The position numbers and the translations under genes are program-made. A stretch of 64,000 nt of DNA from Talinum fruticosum (lineage: Eukaryota; Streptophyta; Magnoliopsida; Caryophyllales; Talinaceae). Below the pieces are notes generated by a model, which worked only from the letters and a program-made list of their open reading frames with translations, ran no database searches and had not been told where the DNA came from. Shown piece by piece: positions 31,225-43,459 of the stretch; positions within the stretch are counted from its first letter, which is position 1, and each line of letters begins with the position of its first letter. The stretch lies in assembly GCA_021018815.1 (NCBI GenBank), contig JAITYX010000026.1:4898001-4962000 (forward strand). The letters are read 5' to 3'.

Positions 31225-32805
31225 TGAAGACTCGGACAACGTTCAATGCATGTCCGAGTTGTACAAAAGGAATCAGGTATAACAATCTCTTACTTATAGA
31301 GTTTTGATTCCAAGGCATTCTCTCGTATCTTAGAAACCTTTCGAGTGAAAAGATATATTCTCTAAGTGATATAGCTTTTACTTAGTGTATTTCTTAGTGA
31401 CTCGTAAAACCGATATGCGTATCTCACTCGGTTCCGAGTCCCTCATCGCTCGATTTATCGCATGTTGAATAGACTAGTATTTCATCAATTCTCACTTAGA
31501 TCCGACTTCGGTTATAAGCTTTATTCTGTCTTAGTCAGTATCTCTAGTCTGTTTCATGCTTAATCTATATCAAGTTAATTCACTCGATATTCGTTATATA
31601 ACTTGATTCATCGCTTAGACTAAGTCGGATGGAATTTTGAGTTACATGGATATTAGACTCGTAAAATTCCATTTCTTTTCGACTCGGATAATTAGTGTTT
31701 AATCTTCGTAATTATTTTATTATCTCGTGTCTAATCTTGGACCAAAGTATTTTATACTTTGAGAACAAAAATTGATTTACTTTTGTAGGTTATTCAAACG
31801 AGGATACACTTTTCAAAACTACAAAAGTAACCGGCTTCAAAACGTCAAATCACCAAGCAGACATGGCTTTTCACCTTCTCTCGCTCCAGTCCCGTAAGTT
31901 TGTGTCGTGGCCGTCTGTTTCTAAATCTGGAAAAATGGAACGCTAAGCTTAACGGTGGTTTCCACCTTATCTTTCAAGACACCGCCGATGCTTTTGGGAC
32001 TTCCAAGAGAGTTAAACCGTTGTCCAACGCTCACATTACAACGGATACTTTCTGAGTGACTCGAAAGCTTCGTCAACGGTCACAAAAGGACTCTCAGTCA
32101 GCAGATGAAGATAACGACTACACTCGCTCGATCATCTATAAATAGAAGCCACCTCACAAGACTTGAAGATGGGCCGAACCTATTGTGAATGCACGAACTT
32201 GATCAAAGTCATTGTATTTATTCTCAATCTTCTACTTACAACTCCCATTCCGTAATTCATTACTTTCGAGTTGTAAGGTCTTGTACTCGATTACGAACAC
32301 TTTCTTACTTTCTCTGTAAGGTCCCTTGTCTAAGCTGTAAGGGTTAACTCGGTTTAGTTGTTCCTAGCTGTAAGGGTTATCTCAGCTAGGAAGTACTAGA
32401 TCGGATAAGGGAATTTGTGAGTCTAGGAAAACTTGTATAGAGTTGTCTACGGGAGCAACTAGGGTTCGATCGGCTCACGGTATTTTATGGACTCAAAATA
32501 GTGGATTTGACTTCGTGCTTAGATTAGCACGGTCCGTGGTTTTCTGCCCCATGAGGGTTTCCACGTAATCTCTAAGTGTTTTCTTTCCGAGTTCATTCTA
32601 GACTTAGACAGTTTTATAGTTCCTACTTAACGTGCTTACTTATTCGTGATAGTATTTCGAGTCTAAACTTTTCGACCCCGCTGATCGACTCGTAACCTCG
32701 TCTTTGTCTCTTCTTTGGCAAAAGAGCTAAAGTTTCCACGAAAAACTTCCATCACCCTATTCACCCCCTCTAGGGTGACTCGGACTTTCCCCGAGCAAAC
32801 CTTCA
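31225..32805 (+). repeat. solo copia LTR (L4)
   Basis: 1581 bp, TGAAGACTCG..CCTTCA, with no PBS or PPT beside it and near-matching 5-bp flanks. These features indicate a solo LTR left by recombination between the two LTRs of a SIRE-type copia element. It shares most diagnostic bases with L2/L3 (for example CTCGTAAAATTCC), so it is the same subfamily as element 2. TATA box at 32137-32145. Confidence 0.9.
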
Positions 32806-33172
32806 CAAGTTTTATCGATCTGTTTCGACTGGATAATTCAGGTAGAGGCACCGATCTTTTGTCAATTTAATTATGCACTAACAAGTATGCTAGCAGAGGA
32901 GATTATTTAGTGAAGCTTCGGATCAAAAGACGATAGAATTTTCAACATCGAAATATGTCAAGCTTTAGGCTCTAATGAAGCCAAGCTTAGGTTCCTTTTA
33001 CCGAACATCGAACGCATACATTACAATCAAGTTGAGGTCTCACTTTGGAGTTCAGGTTTGACTACAACCAATTCCAAGCATCACACAATAACTTGTAGAA
33101 ATCGAGGTAAGTACCCTTTAGTGTCTACATGGACCCTTTATCTTTCTAGACTCGGTCAAAGTGTGGGCAAAC

Positions 33173-35145
33173 GGTAGACACCTAAAAAGTGTCATCCTTT
33201 ATCTCATTATTTTCTCGTGTTTTGTTTTGTCAACCCGATGATGATAATCATGAGTCCTGTTTGTGGATTTGGATTTCGAACTTGATCAATAGGTGTAACA
33301 TAAGCCGAGTAAACCACAAAGAACCCCCAACACCACTTAAATAGCCTTTTGACTTGGCTTGGTCCATAAATCCTCTTTTCTTTTTGATCTGTCCAAGAGT
33401 CGGGCTGAGCCTTTACAGATTGTGAAGTCCCATGATGTGTGCCTAAAATTCCAAATATAGAATACCTCATTCTACATTTGTCCAAGTCGACAAGGAGTTG
33501 AAGACCTGTAAACGACGTTGAAGCGTTGCATGTCATGATCGGGAGCATCAAAGTGCCGTGTTTTAAGCTTCACGAGAGAGCCCATACGAGGATAGAAGCT
33601 TTTCCCTCTAAACGATGTTGTGGTCGGCGCCCCTCCTTCTAAAAGCATGGTGGAACGCTGCGTTTTGAGCTCGGAGAGTACTCGAGAGACATAACTAGGG
33701 CATGAAACCCTAGGAGAGAGAGGTTGGCCGGTGCCAACCTCCTCTCTTTAACCTGGTTCTATCCGATTTTATCATGTTCCGATCCTGGTTCTATCTCGTT
33801 AAGGAATGACCTAGTTTTATTTCAACTGTTTGGATGGTTGAATGGAAGTAAACACTAGGTCATTTATGACCTAGCTCCTCCCCTATAAATACGAGCCTTG
33901 GCTCTCATTCCCATACGACTTCCTACCTTAGCATCACACTACGGAAAGCAAACTTGAATACTCTCATCTAACCATTACTCTATAAACATTCATCTTTCGC
34001 CATTGAATCTGTTCAAAGAGCTAAAGAATATTTGATTATTCTAATCTCTAGGCACTCATTCAACTGATCATCACCATACCCTAAACATAATTCAAAAAAC
34101 TAGCCCTTTTCTTTGGATTGTCACCATTGCTTCGGAGATCCGCGGGGAGATCCGGATCAACAAGGTGGGACAACCCGAGGGCCATATTTCAGCCTTCGAA
34201 CGGTTATATTTATTTCAGTTTTATTTGCTTTCTGTATTGTGGTTTAAGAGATGTAATCGCTTTAATTTCCTCCACGACCGATGTAATCTTTTATTTCCCG
34301 TTTTTCTTTCTTTTATCACTTTCTTTATTGCTCTTCTTTATCGTTTTCCTTGTTATGGTTTGGTTGCTTTAATTATGTTTCACATGTTATATGCTTGCTT
34401 TCTTACATCTTTATTAACATAATACTCGAAACTAGTAATGGTTGTCTTCGGACGAGTGGAATGGAGGGATTTATCCCTACGTTTCGTTCCTTTGCCCCGA
34501 ATCTAATTCTCGGTTCATAACCGATGGAATTATCTTTTAGCCTCTTTCAGTCTTAGTTTTATCATACTAAGATTAGAAAAGCAAATTTTGTTTTTGTTAG
34601 TTTTTCTTTCCTAAAACTAACCGGCAACTCCTTTTATTTATTTCTTCTAAATTTGCAGCCCGGTTGTATTATGATTTGTAGGATAAAAAGATTAAGATTT
34701 TGGATCTGCCAACCAAGGCGGAGGCCGAAGCCGACTCTATCAGCCCCCGCATCTGGCCGGTGCCCGCCTCCGCCGGGAATAAGCTGCCGCCTGTTCCTGG
34801 TGGTCAGCAGGCGAGGCTTCGGTCTAGATTGGTGTTTTCAAACCAATCTGGCCTTAAAGCCTCTCGGAAGAATCTTAACCCTAATCTCATTTATCCTTTA
34901 TTTAGTAAATAATATCCCGTGACTTCTAGAATAATTGCTAAAATAAAAAGGTTAATAAAACTGCCAATTAAATTTGTTTTAATTCATTTCAACTTGATTT
35001 AAATAAACTCGGAAATCTTAATAAAAGGCTTATCCCTACATTCCAAAATTGACTTTCTAAAATTATCTTCAAAATCAATCTTCAAAAAGAGAGACCCGAT
35101 ACAAGTGGAAAAGCTCGGCGGCCTCGGCCAGCTGTGGTTCCTACA
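33173..35145 (+). repeat. Tat-type LTR B (3' LTR of copy 2)
   Basis: 1973 bp. The start reads GGTAGACACC where LTR C has TGTAGACACT, so the first base is mutated. Ends GGTTCCTACA. TATA region CTATAAATACGAGC at about 33884. GACAACCCGAGGGC at about 34169. The sequence immediately after the LTR is the promoter of a plus-strand PMD gene, not a PBS. Confidence 0.85.
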
Positions 35146-35165
35146 CATGCTTTGCCAAATTTGCT

Positions 35166-35172
35166 TATAAAA
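35166..35172 (+). promoter_or_regulatory. TATA box of PMD gene copy 3
   Basis: TATAAAA in TTGCTTATAAAAGGAGG begins 21 bp after LTR B ends and 141 bp before the PMD ATG. The leader (ACACTTCATTTACTCC..ACTAGTTGGTTTTC) aligns with the leader of copy 1 on the other strand, so it belongs to the PMD unit and not to the LTR. Confidence 0.65.
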
Positions 35173-35306
35173 GGAGGGGTTTGTGTGTTTATTTTCCACA
35201 CTTCATTTACTCCTCTCTTTGGTTCTTGCTAGCTTTAACTTTGCTCCAATTTGTTCCTTCTTATCTTAGGAAAACTAGTTGGTTTTCATACAAAAAACTC
35301 CTCAAA

Positions 35307-36652
35307 ATGTCTACAAGAAGAGCTCATCCTGTTAGGAAGAGAAGGGTCGGGAGCTTAGTCCATCACAATTTCTTGGAAGGAGAATGGCGTCCTTACGGTG
35401 AGTGGAGCCCTCGTGACCTCTTGGTGGAAGCTGCGGGCCATGTCTATTCGCTTGCTATTTCTCCTTCGAGTAAGCTTGTTGGCTTGAGTTTCTTTCATTG
35501 ATAATTGGGAGTAGTACCTTAACTTAAAATCTTGTTGGATTTCCATTTTCTAGAGGGGTACCATTCAGAGCAGCGGGGTTATTTGGAAATTTATGGAGAT
35601 GTCGAAGAAGAGAAACTATCCTCTTGAGCACATTATAAACAACGAGAGGTTTAGTTCCTTCTATATCGCTCTAAACAACTTATGTGACCGGAAAGAGCGT
35701 GACCCTACTCGGGCCATCACCGAACGTTTTGGGATACTACTAACACATTTCATCTTCCTTTTGGGAAGATGACCATTACTCCTTTTGACTTTGCCGTTCT
35801 CTAGGGTTCGGGCTTCTCAGGAGAACCTTTAGTCCGTGACCAAGATTTGTATAAAAATCGTGATTATTTACGTTACCTTTTTGGCCTCATTGCTAGTCCA
35901 TTTCCCAGGCTAATTTCTTCAAATATACTCTTCTTTTTGAGGCTTTTAAAAATATTGAGTTTTGGGCTCAACATACTCCGTAACAAGAAGTCCGGGTGGT
36001 GCTAGCCCTCATGCTTAGCATATCCATCTTCTTCGAACAAGCTACCAAGATATACGTTCACTATTTGGTGAACTTAGTAGACCTAGATAAGGTTAAGGAC
36101 CTTAATTGGGGTGTGCTCATTTATACTCTCATATGGGGTTTACGAGCTGAGGTGAGGCATACAAAGGCCGAGAGAGATTTGTATCTACCCTTATGTGGGT
36201 TGTGGACGATTATTGAGGTGTGCTCCATCTCTTTTTAGTTCCAAAATACTTTTTCTTGCATGGATAAAGGTCTCGCTTGCCTTGTAAAATTGCAGCCGCG
36301 GCTATACGAATATTTTCCTCACCTTTCGTGCGGTTCAAGGAATCATTCTTCATTTCGGGCCTCGATATCATGGGTCAAAGTTCACCTTTGATGACCCTAA
36401 GCGTATGTTCTTGACTTCTTGAGGTCTGCCCTCAAGCACATCGCCTCGGTATGTCACTCATAAATTTTAAAATTTAAGCTACAAGAACCCAAGATTTTTC
36501 CTTCTTTATGTCGAGACTCGCTGCCCTAGCCCATGACCTATGGTGGGCTCGTGGGCACGATCATGGTGGCCAACGCATGCAAGAAACCTAGGCGTTTGCT
36601 GCCTATTTTGTTGATTTTTCGCTTGTCTCCTCATGAGTCTTATGTGTGCAGG
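35307..36652 (+). pseudogene. PMD gene copy 3, 3' truncated, between two Tat LTRs
   Basis: Exon 1: MSTRRAHPVRKRRVGSLVHH, then YGEWSPRDLLVEAAGHVYSL. Intron 35470-35553 (GTAAGC..TTTCTAG). Exon 2 begins RGTIQSSGVIWKFMEM and includes YPLEHIINNERFSSFYIAL. A one-base loss near 35732 shifts the PMD core (NTFHLPFGKMTITPFDFAVL in the corrected frame), a stop follows near 35803, and a TAA near 35980 replaces Gln. VHYLVNLVDLDKVKDL follows. A further exon (RYHGSKFTFDD, about 36360) is visible. The gene is cut by LTR C at 36653, so the C-terminal half is missing. Confidence 0.75.
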
Positions 36653-38653
36653 TGTAGACACTTAAAATTGTCATGCTTTTTCTATTTTATTTATTTGTTC
36701 TCCCGATGATGAAATTCCGAGTCCTGTTTGTGGATTTGGATCATGGTCGGTGTCTAATTAGTGCAACGAAAGCTAGTAAATCACAGAGAACCCCCAACAT
36801 CAAATAAATAGACTTTTTCCTTGAGCCGGTAAAAAAATCCCTTTTTCTTTCGAGACGATCCAAGCCCGTGCCAAGCCTTTAGAGTCAACGGAAATGCGGT
36901 GCCGTGTACGGAAAATTCTAGGCTCACAATTCTGCGTTTTATTTTTCTCGTCCAACCGGACACGGAGCTGAAGACCGCAAGACGGTGTTAGACGTTGCAT
37001 TTCATGATCACGAGCATCAAAGTGTTGCGTTTAAGATCCAAGATAGTCCGCCCAACACTAGGAGCACACAATTCCTCAAAACGACATAGCATGCCGACGC
37101 CCCCTATTGTGTTTTCGCTCGAAGACTCCTGGGGTAGTATAGGAGGGCACGAAACCCTAGAAACCTGCCATGGCCTGTGCCCGTACCACTTATTTTCGCC
37201 TCAAAATGTTGTGTTTTGTCCTGAAAAGTCACAAGGTAGCACGAAAGGGCACGAAACCTTAGAAAAACCCCATGGCTAGTGCCCCTTACCCGATTTTATC
37301 CGGTTTTATCCGAGTTTTATCTCGGTTCAATCTTCACATTATCGTGGCCCGATTTTGTAGTAGATTTTGGCTCATTCTGGATGACAGGCCGAGAGCTAAA
37401 CCTAGGTGATTAGCGACCTACTCTCCTCCCTATAAATTGAAAGCTTATGGCTCTCATTTAATAATGGTTTATTCTTTAACCTTACGCTGCTGAAACCCGC
37501 CTAAGAGCTACTGAGTACTCGCCATTTGTATTTTGATCTCTTGGTTTCTTTTCCGCCTACTCATATTCTAATCCCTATTCAAATCACATCCGCACCCGTC
37601 AACTCCATCATTCATACATCCTTTATCTACGTCTACAAAATACTTACAAAAGCCCCTTTAATTCACCACCCTCGCATCACCAAATCCAGATTTGAGATCC
37701 GGATCGACAAGCGGGACAACCCGAGGGCACCAAATTGGTATTTAAAACTGTTTACTTGTTTGTTTATGTTTTCTTTCTTGCTTTTTGTATTGTGGAGAAG
37801 AGTTGTATCGTATTAATTTCCTCCCGACTCGATGTAAGCTTTTAGTTTTTCTTTATTTTCTTTTCTTTTCGCTTTTACTTTCTTTATCACTTTTCATTTC
37901 ATTCTTTATGGCCTTGCTTTATTATGTTTTGGTTGGTTTAAATTCTGCTTAGTATGTTGTGTGCTTGTGTTTAGACATTATGTAAATTTACTACTAAAAT
38001 TAGTAATAGTCATTTTTGGATGAGCGAAATGGAAGGGCCTATCCTTACATTTCGTACCCTCGCCCCGAATCCAATTCTCGGTTCTAAGATTGGAAGAACA
38101 AACTTTGTTTTGTTTTTGTTAGTTTTTCGTTCCCAAAAACTTATTGCCGACTCCCTTTTGATTTATTTCTTCTAGATCTCGCTGCCCGACTATTTCTAAT
38201 TGAATAATAAGAAAAAAGGTTGGCCGGAGGCCGAGGCTGATTGTCTCGGCTTTGGTCCCTGGTTGGCATCGGCCACCACTAGGTGCAGGCTGCCACCTGC
38301 ACCGAGTGGTCGGTGAGGCTTAGCTCGGGGTCCAAATCGATGTTTGCACACCAATTTGGCCCCGAAGCCTCACTGCAGAAACAAAAACCCTAGCTTTCTT
38401 TATTGTTTGGTTAAGAAATAATATCTCGGGACTTTTAAAAATAATTTCTAAAATAAAATGATTAATAAAACCGCCATTCAAACTTTGCTTAATTTATTTT
38501 AAATCAGATTTAATAAAATTCGAAAACCTTAATAAGTGGTTCATCCACATATTTCAAAACCATCTTCAAACCCTAAATCATTCTTTAAAGCTTTCCAAAA
38601 TGCAAATCATTCATGAGGAAGCTGTGTCGGTCCCGCTGGCCGTGGTTCCTGCA
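36653..38653 (+). repeat. Tat-type LTR C, probably a 5' LTR
   Basis: 2001 bp, TGTAGACACT..GGTTCCTGCA. TATA-like CTATAAATTG at about 37431. It is clearly diverged from LTR B, so the two are not a recent pair. The sequence after it (GATGACGACTCCGCTAG) resembles the GACTCCGCTGGGG-type PBS that I associate with Tat/Ogre elements, which suggests a 5' LTR whose internal region has been lost. Confidence 0.8.
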
Positions 38654-38654
38654 G

Positions 38655-38671
38655 ATGACGACTCCGCTAGA
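38655..38671 (+). other. probable Tat-type PBS after LTR C
   Basis: ATGACGACTCCGCTAGA directly follows the LTR end. The resemblance to the (G)CGACTCCGCTGGGGA primer sites of Tat/Ogre elements is from general knowledge. The tRNA identity (Arg type) is not verified. Confidence 0.4.
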
Positions 38672-38879
38672 ATTAATAACTTATTAAGAGGACGAAACTT
38701 GAAAATTTAGTACCCTCAGTTTTAATAATGTTTTTATTAGGCATCTCGTATTTAGTAACCTTTTAATTACTTTATTATAGTTGTTGGACCATAAGGACAA
38801 TTTATTTTACCCCTTGTTAACCCTTTTGATAAGAGGCTCCTACTATATTCCATACTGGGCCCAACTAGGCTTGATTTCT
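38672..38879. other. unassigned AT-rich gap, possible DNA-transposon end
   Basis: About 200 bp between the Tat PBS and copia element 3. TTTAGTACCCTCAGTTTTAA and TTTAGTAACCTTTTAATTAC are similar in style to the MULE TIR at 21472 (TTTTTAGTACC.., TTTTAAGGTACCCTCACC). No second end or TSD is found, so this is only a suspicion. Confidence 0.25.
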
Positions 38880-40200
38880 AATGGAGGCGGTACCTCTTCC
38901 TTCATAGCATATTTTAAAACTTTACCTGTCTTCCGATTTAGCAGGTTTGTTGGTTAAATGATTTGATCTTTAGTTGGTTCCTCATGTTGAACTTCTTCAC
39001 TAGCTTGTCCTTCAGCAGTTTGAGCTAGTTCTTGAGCTAGCTCATTCCGAGTTGGCTCATTTCCTTTATCCTTGTTCATTCCGAGCTCAGCCTCTGCTAT
39101 GTCTTCTTCATCTCAGTTGAGCTTGAGATATGAGAAAGTAGATTCACTTGTCCTGCCATGATCAATTTCATTAAAGATAACGTGGATACTTTCTTCCACT
39201 ATGTTAGTTCTCTTGTTAAAGATTGTATAAGCTTTACTATGAGATGAGTAACACGTGAAAATACCTTCATCTGACCGTGTGTCAAATTTAGTCAAATGTT
39301 CCTTACCATTGTTATGCAAAAAGCATTTACATCTGAGTGGTTTGAAGTATTAAATGTTAGGCTTCTTTCCTTTGTACAGCTCATAAGGTGTCTTCTTCGG
39401 AATGAGTCTAATGAGGGATCTCTTGAGCGTGTAGTTTGTCTGTATTAACTACCTCAACCCGAAATAGTAAGCTATATCATTTTCAATCATCATTGTCCTT
39501 CCTATTTCTTCAAGTGTGCTATTCTTTCTCTCCAATACTCCATTCTGTCCAGGAGTTCTTGGTGCTTAAAAGTTGTGGGAGATGTCATTCTTGTCACGAA
39601 GTCCGCAAATTCCGAGTAATCGAACTCTCTTCCATGGTCGGTTCGAATTCTCCTGATATGAATCTCATACTCCACTTGAATTTTCCTTTAGATCTTAGCG
39701 AACTCTTTGAAAGCTTCATTGTTGTTCTTCAAAAATCACACCCGGGTAAATCGTGAGTAATCATCAACAATAACCAGCACATATGATTTACCTTCTAAGC
39801 TTTTGATAGGAATTTCACCACACAAATCCATATGAATCAATTCAAGTACTTTGGATGTGGATACTTGTCTTGAGTGGCTTAAAAGATGATCCGACATGCT
39901 TTCCTTTTGTGCATGCATCACAAATTTTATCTTTCTTAAACACACAGTTAGGTAAACCTCTAACAAATCCATGAGATGGAGGTTTCTTGATAGTATGCAT
40001 GATGATATGGCATAATCTATGATGCCATGTCCATGAATCATCATTTAAAGATGCTTTTAAACATGATAAATCTTGACTAAGTGTTACCCGACCTTAGACT
40101 TGAAAGTTTCTTCTCTTTGGTGACTGCATCATAAATGAAGCGGTTGGTCCGAGTAAATCTTACCTCTTGACCTTTGCCATATAACCGAGAAATGCTCAAA
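38880..40200 (-). pseudogene. copia integrase and linker, broken (element 3)
   Basis: 40044-39736 carries the pre-integrase end (SRQVSTSKVLELIHMDLCGE) and the core start YVLVIVDDYSRFTRV. The His/Cys part has H/C pieces (MHAQKE..). Pieces equivalent to TDHGREFDYSEF and to TPGQNGVLERKNSTLEEIGR are visible around 39640-39500. 39319-39113 has the C-terminal EGIF.CYSSHSKAYTIFNKRT. Multiple frameshifts. Confidence 0.78.
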
Positions 40201-42172
40201 AGGTTGTCCTTGAGCCCTTTGACTAGCTCAACTGGACTGACTGAAATGTCTCCTTGACCAATCCTTTGCTATTGTCTTCAAATGTGACTTTTCCTTCTTT
40301 ATATTCTTCTAATTCTGAGAACAATCTTTAATCTCCGGATATATGGCGTGAGCATCCATTGTCTATGTACCAATGACCCTTTGTTTCTGAGTAACCTACA
40401 AAACAGAAACAAACTAACCCTTCTCACTTCCTTTTATAAACCGAGTAACTATTTTGACTATGGTCCTTTTCTAAGGAAGAGCACTTTTGAGAACCCAGAT
40501 TTGAATAATTTTAGGTTTGGTCAAATTCCAAGTCTTCTTTCTTGAGAACGGACTCTTTGAAAACCTCTCTTTTAGAAACAAGTTGGGAAGGCTTTTTCAT
40601 GAAAACCGGTCTCGGCTCAGCCCCTTTGCTTTGTGAATGAATGGGACCATGCTCAGCCTTTCTGAACTTAATAGTTCTAGAATTAGTTTTGAAATGATTA
40701 TTATAAGAGTTCAGCATTGTATCCAAGACCTTGTTTTTGAAATAAGACATACGAAGAGCCAAGCAATAAATCAAGGTTTTTCCGATTTAGAGCGAGTTCT
40801 TAAACCAACTCTTGAGACTCATAGAGCTTCTGTTTTAGTTGCTCATTCTTTGTTCCGAGGCACTCAGACTCACTCTCATTATCTTGAGTACTCGGTCTTA
40901 AGCACATTTAAATTTTGTCTCAAGTTTTCTAACTACCTTTTTAAAGTAATGCTCTCAACATTAAGAGACTCGAGTGTCTTATTGAATTTAGATGATTTAG
41001 AGTTGGAGTTTTCTTCCAATGTAAAAATATATCTAGTAAGATCATGTTTGGAAAACTTAAGGAAGTAGTTGATTACCTCATGAGGATCTGTTTCCTCAGC
41101 ATCTAATCCATCACTACTTGACTCAAATCTAGCTTTTGAGTTTGATAATGCCATTAGGCACTTTGAATAATCGGAGTCATCATCACTCCGGTAGCTACCA
41201 TAGCCTTTTTCTTTTTCTGTCATTCTTTCTCTTTGGACAATCTTTGAATATATGCTCCTTGCTACCAGACTCAAATCAACAAGAGTTCTTAGTAAAAGAC
41301 AAATTGAAAGAGGATGAGTATTTACCTTTCTTGTCTTTCTTGTAGAACTCCCGCTTAGGCTTCTTCTGCCACTTTTTGTATTTCATCATTTTCTTGAAGC
41401 CTTGGGCTAGAAATGCCGTGGGATTTTCTTCAGAATCCGAGGAGCTCGGACTTTAATGTCTTTTTTCGAGGCATTGAGAGCAATGTTTGTTTTGTTGCTG
41501 ACCTTAGCTTCCTCTTCTGCTAGGTGCAACTAATTAGTGAGTAGCTTCCCAATAAGCTCATCTCGGCTTCAGCTGAGAGAGATCCTAAGCTTCCTCGATT
41601 GCCGTCACCTTGGGACCCCATCTTCTCTTGGGTAGACTCGTTAGAATTTTTTTGACATCTTCTTCATGAGTCATCTTCTTTCCAAGAGACTTGAGATTGT
41701 TGATAATGTCGGTGAAACGAATATACATCCGAGTGATGTTCTCATCGAGCTTCATTTTGAAGATCTCATACTTATGGAGGAACTGAATTATCTTTGCTTA
41801 CTTCACTTGACTTGTTCCTTTATAGGCATTGACCAGTATATCCCATACTTCTTTGGCTGTGTCACATGTAGACACTTTGTTGTATTCTTCTAAATTGATT
41901 ATGCACATTAAAGTGTTTATGGCCTTGAAGTTCTTCCTGTACTTCTCGTGTTCTTCGATGATGAACTTAGACATCACCTTGGGTACAGTTTATGTTCCTT
42001 CCATCTTCGTGGGAGTGTAGTTTCCATTGCAGATGATGTGCCAGACCTCCTCATTATAGTCCTGGATGAAGCACTCTATTATCTTCTTCTAGTGTGCGAA
42101 GTTTGAACCCATGAACTTGGATAGTCCGGTGAAAGATCTTCCTTTATCGAAATCTCCATAGTTTAGAGCCAT
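40201..42172 (-). pseudogene. copia gag and protease, broken (element 3)
   Basis: Gag starts at 42172 (MALNYGDFDKGRSFTGLSKF). The CCHC-like knuckle region reads ESGSKEHIFKDCPKR (about 41230-41275), with one Cys changed. The open frame 41274-40933 includes DPHEVINYFLKFSKHDLTRY, matching the segment in element 2. A diverged protease (CSRHIS..LFSELEEYKE.KVTFED) is at about 40360-40260. None of the parts forms one open frame. Confidence 0.78.
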
Positions 42173-42216
42173 ATGATCTTTAGACCTTAGATTTGTTAGA
42201 TCCTTTGAGAAGGCTA

Positions 42217-42228
42217 GGCTCGATACCA
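42217..42228 (-). other. primer binding site of copia element 3
   Basis: Minus strand TGGTATCGAGCC lies two bases from the LTR end (CTTTCA at 42231). It is identical to the PBS of element 2. Confidence 0.85.
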
Positions 42229-42230
42229 AT

Positions 42231-43420
42231 TGAAAGTTTGCTCTTAGAGAGGTTAAGTCACTCTAGAAGGAGGGGGTGAATAGGCTGATGAAATAAATTC
42301 AGGAATTAACAAGGTTTTCACGTAAAGCAAGATTTAGAAAAAATTCTGACTCTAGATTGGACTCGGAAAAATACAAGACACAAGAATTATGAGGAAACCC
42401 TCCAGGGGTAGAAAACCACGGATAGTGCTAATCCAAGCACTATTTTTGACCCACAAAATATAAGGATCGACCCCTTTTATAGAATTGCTCTCGTATACAA
42501 TTCAATTACAAGTTTTTCCTAGACTCGAAATTTCCTTATCTAATCTAGATCTAGTACTTCCTAACTAGGGTAACCTTTACAACTAGGGACAACTAAGTTG
42601 AATTAACCCTTACAGCTCAGTCAATGGACTTAACGAGACTTCAAAATGTAAGAGCGATTACAAGACTTTGTCTCTTTACAACTCAGGAAGTGTAAAGAAT
42701 GGAGTTGTAAGTTAAATATTGAGAGAGTATCATTCATGTTTTGCAACTTTGTCAATATTCAAGTCTTGTGAGAAGGCTTCTATTTATACTTTGCGGGGCA
42801 AAGTAGCCGTTGAGTCCGATTGTTGACATGAGAGCTTCACTAGCCAGCTGTAAGGGATTGTCCGAGCCACTCGTAAAAGGAGTCATTGCAATGTGAACAT
42901 TGTGCTTAGATCCTTGGCTTGAAAAGTAGCCCATGCCACTGGTGGTGACTGAAATCTCGGGTGTAAACAACCGTCGGACTCAAAGTTGAAGTTTACTTGA
43001 TTTGGTAACAACCCCGACACGGTGTTTGAGCCTTGTCCGGAAAAGATGTTTTTCTATCTCGCTGGTGTTTTAACGGTTAGAAACCGGTTGCTTTTACTTT
43101 TCAAAATACTTTAATTAACCTGCAAAAGAAAATCAAAGTGGTACTCAATGTATAAAAATACTTTGGTCTAAGATTAGGCAAAGATAATAATTAATTCATA
43201 ATAATTAAGCACTTAATTATCTTTAACCTTAAAGAATGGAATTTTTTGAGTCTAATATTCAATAGGTTAAAATTCTATTTCAAGTCAATCCTTTAAATGA
43301 CCAAGTTATTAAGATTGAATAAGCAAACTGCATAAACTTGATCAAGTAAGTAATTTCGGACAATAAACTAACTTAGAAAAAGAGAATTAAAGCGAGTAAT
43401 TCAATTTCCGTTAGATAACT
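42231..43420 (-). repeat. partial 5' LTR of copia element 3 (L5)
   Basis: On the minus strand it ends GAGCAAACTTTCA and contains the family landmarks CACCCTATTCACC-like tail, the LTR 'GGTTTTCTACCCC.GGAGGGTTTCC' block and the ATACTTTG hairpin (about 43165). The U3 start is missing. The right limit is approximate because about 60 bp before 43460 match neither family clearly. Confidence 0.78.
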
Positions 43421-43459
43421 ATGTTAGTGCTAAGAATATGATGTATTTGTGAAATTATT

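Larger units (their letters stand above)
15046..35145 (+). mobile_element. Tat-type Ty3/gypsy copy 2, interrupted twice
   Basis: The segments are 15046-15274, then 27391-31224, then 32806-35145. The first joins the second across copia element 2. GAATGAAAGTTAGGTTTT after the TSD aligns with GGATGAAAGTTCAGATTTT at about 8554 in copy 1. The second joins the third across a solo copia LTR. The antisense genes are DUF7745-like (27524-28105) and PMD (28636-31139). The 3' LTR is LTR B. Compared with copy 1 about 0.3 kb is missing next to the solo LTR (equivalent to about 12265-12545). Confidence 0.72.
38880..43420 (-). mobile_element. Ty1/copia element 3, 3' truncated (minus)
   Basis: Read on the minus strand from right to left: partial 5' LTR (43420-42231), PBS (42228-42217), gag (from 42172), protease, integrase, and the linker before RT (to about 38880). 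RT, RNase H, the envelope-like ORF and the 3' LTR are absent. The 5' end of the LTR is also missing at the border with the chromovirus-like LTR. Gag and integrase are recognisably of the same SIRE-type family as elements 1, 2 and 4 but more diverged. Confidence 0.85.

Noticed and set aside
36995..37816. Two ORFs of about 95 aa
   Set aside because: Both are inside Tat LTR C. The equivalent positions of LTR A and LTR B are not open in the same frame.
33173..38653. LTR B and LTR C as the two LTRs of one young element containing a PMD gene
   Set aside because: The LTRs are strongly diverged, no PBS follows LTR B, no polypurine tract precedes LTR C, and the PMD gene is cut mid-exon at LTR C.
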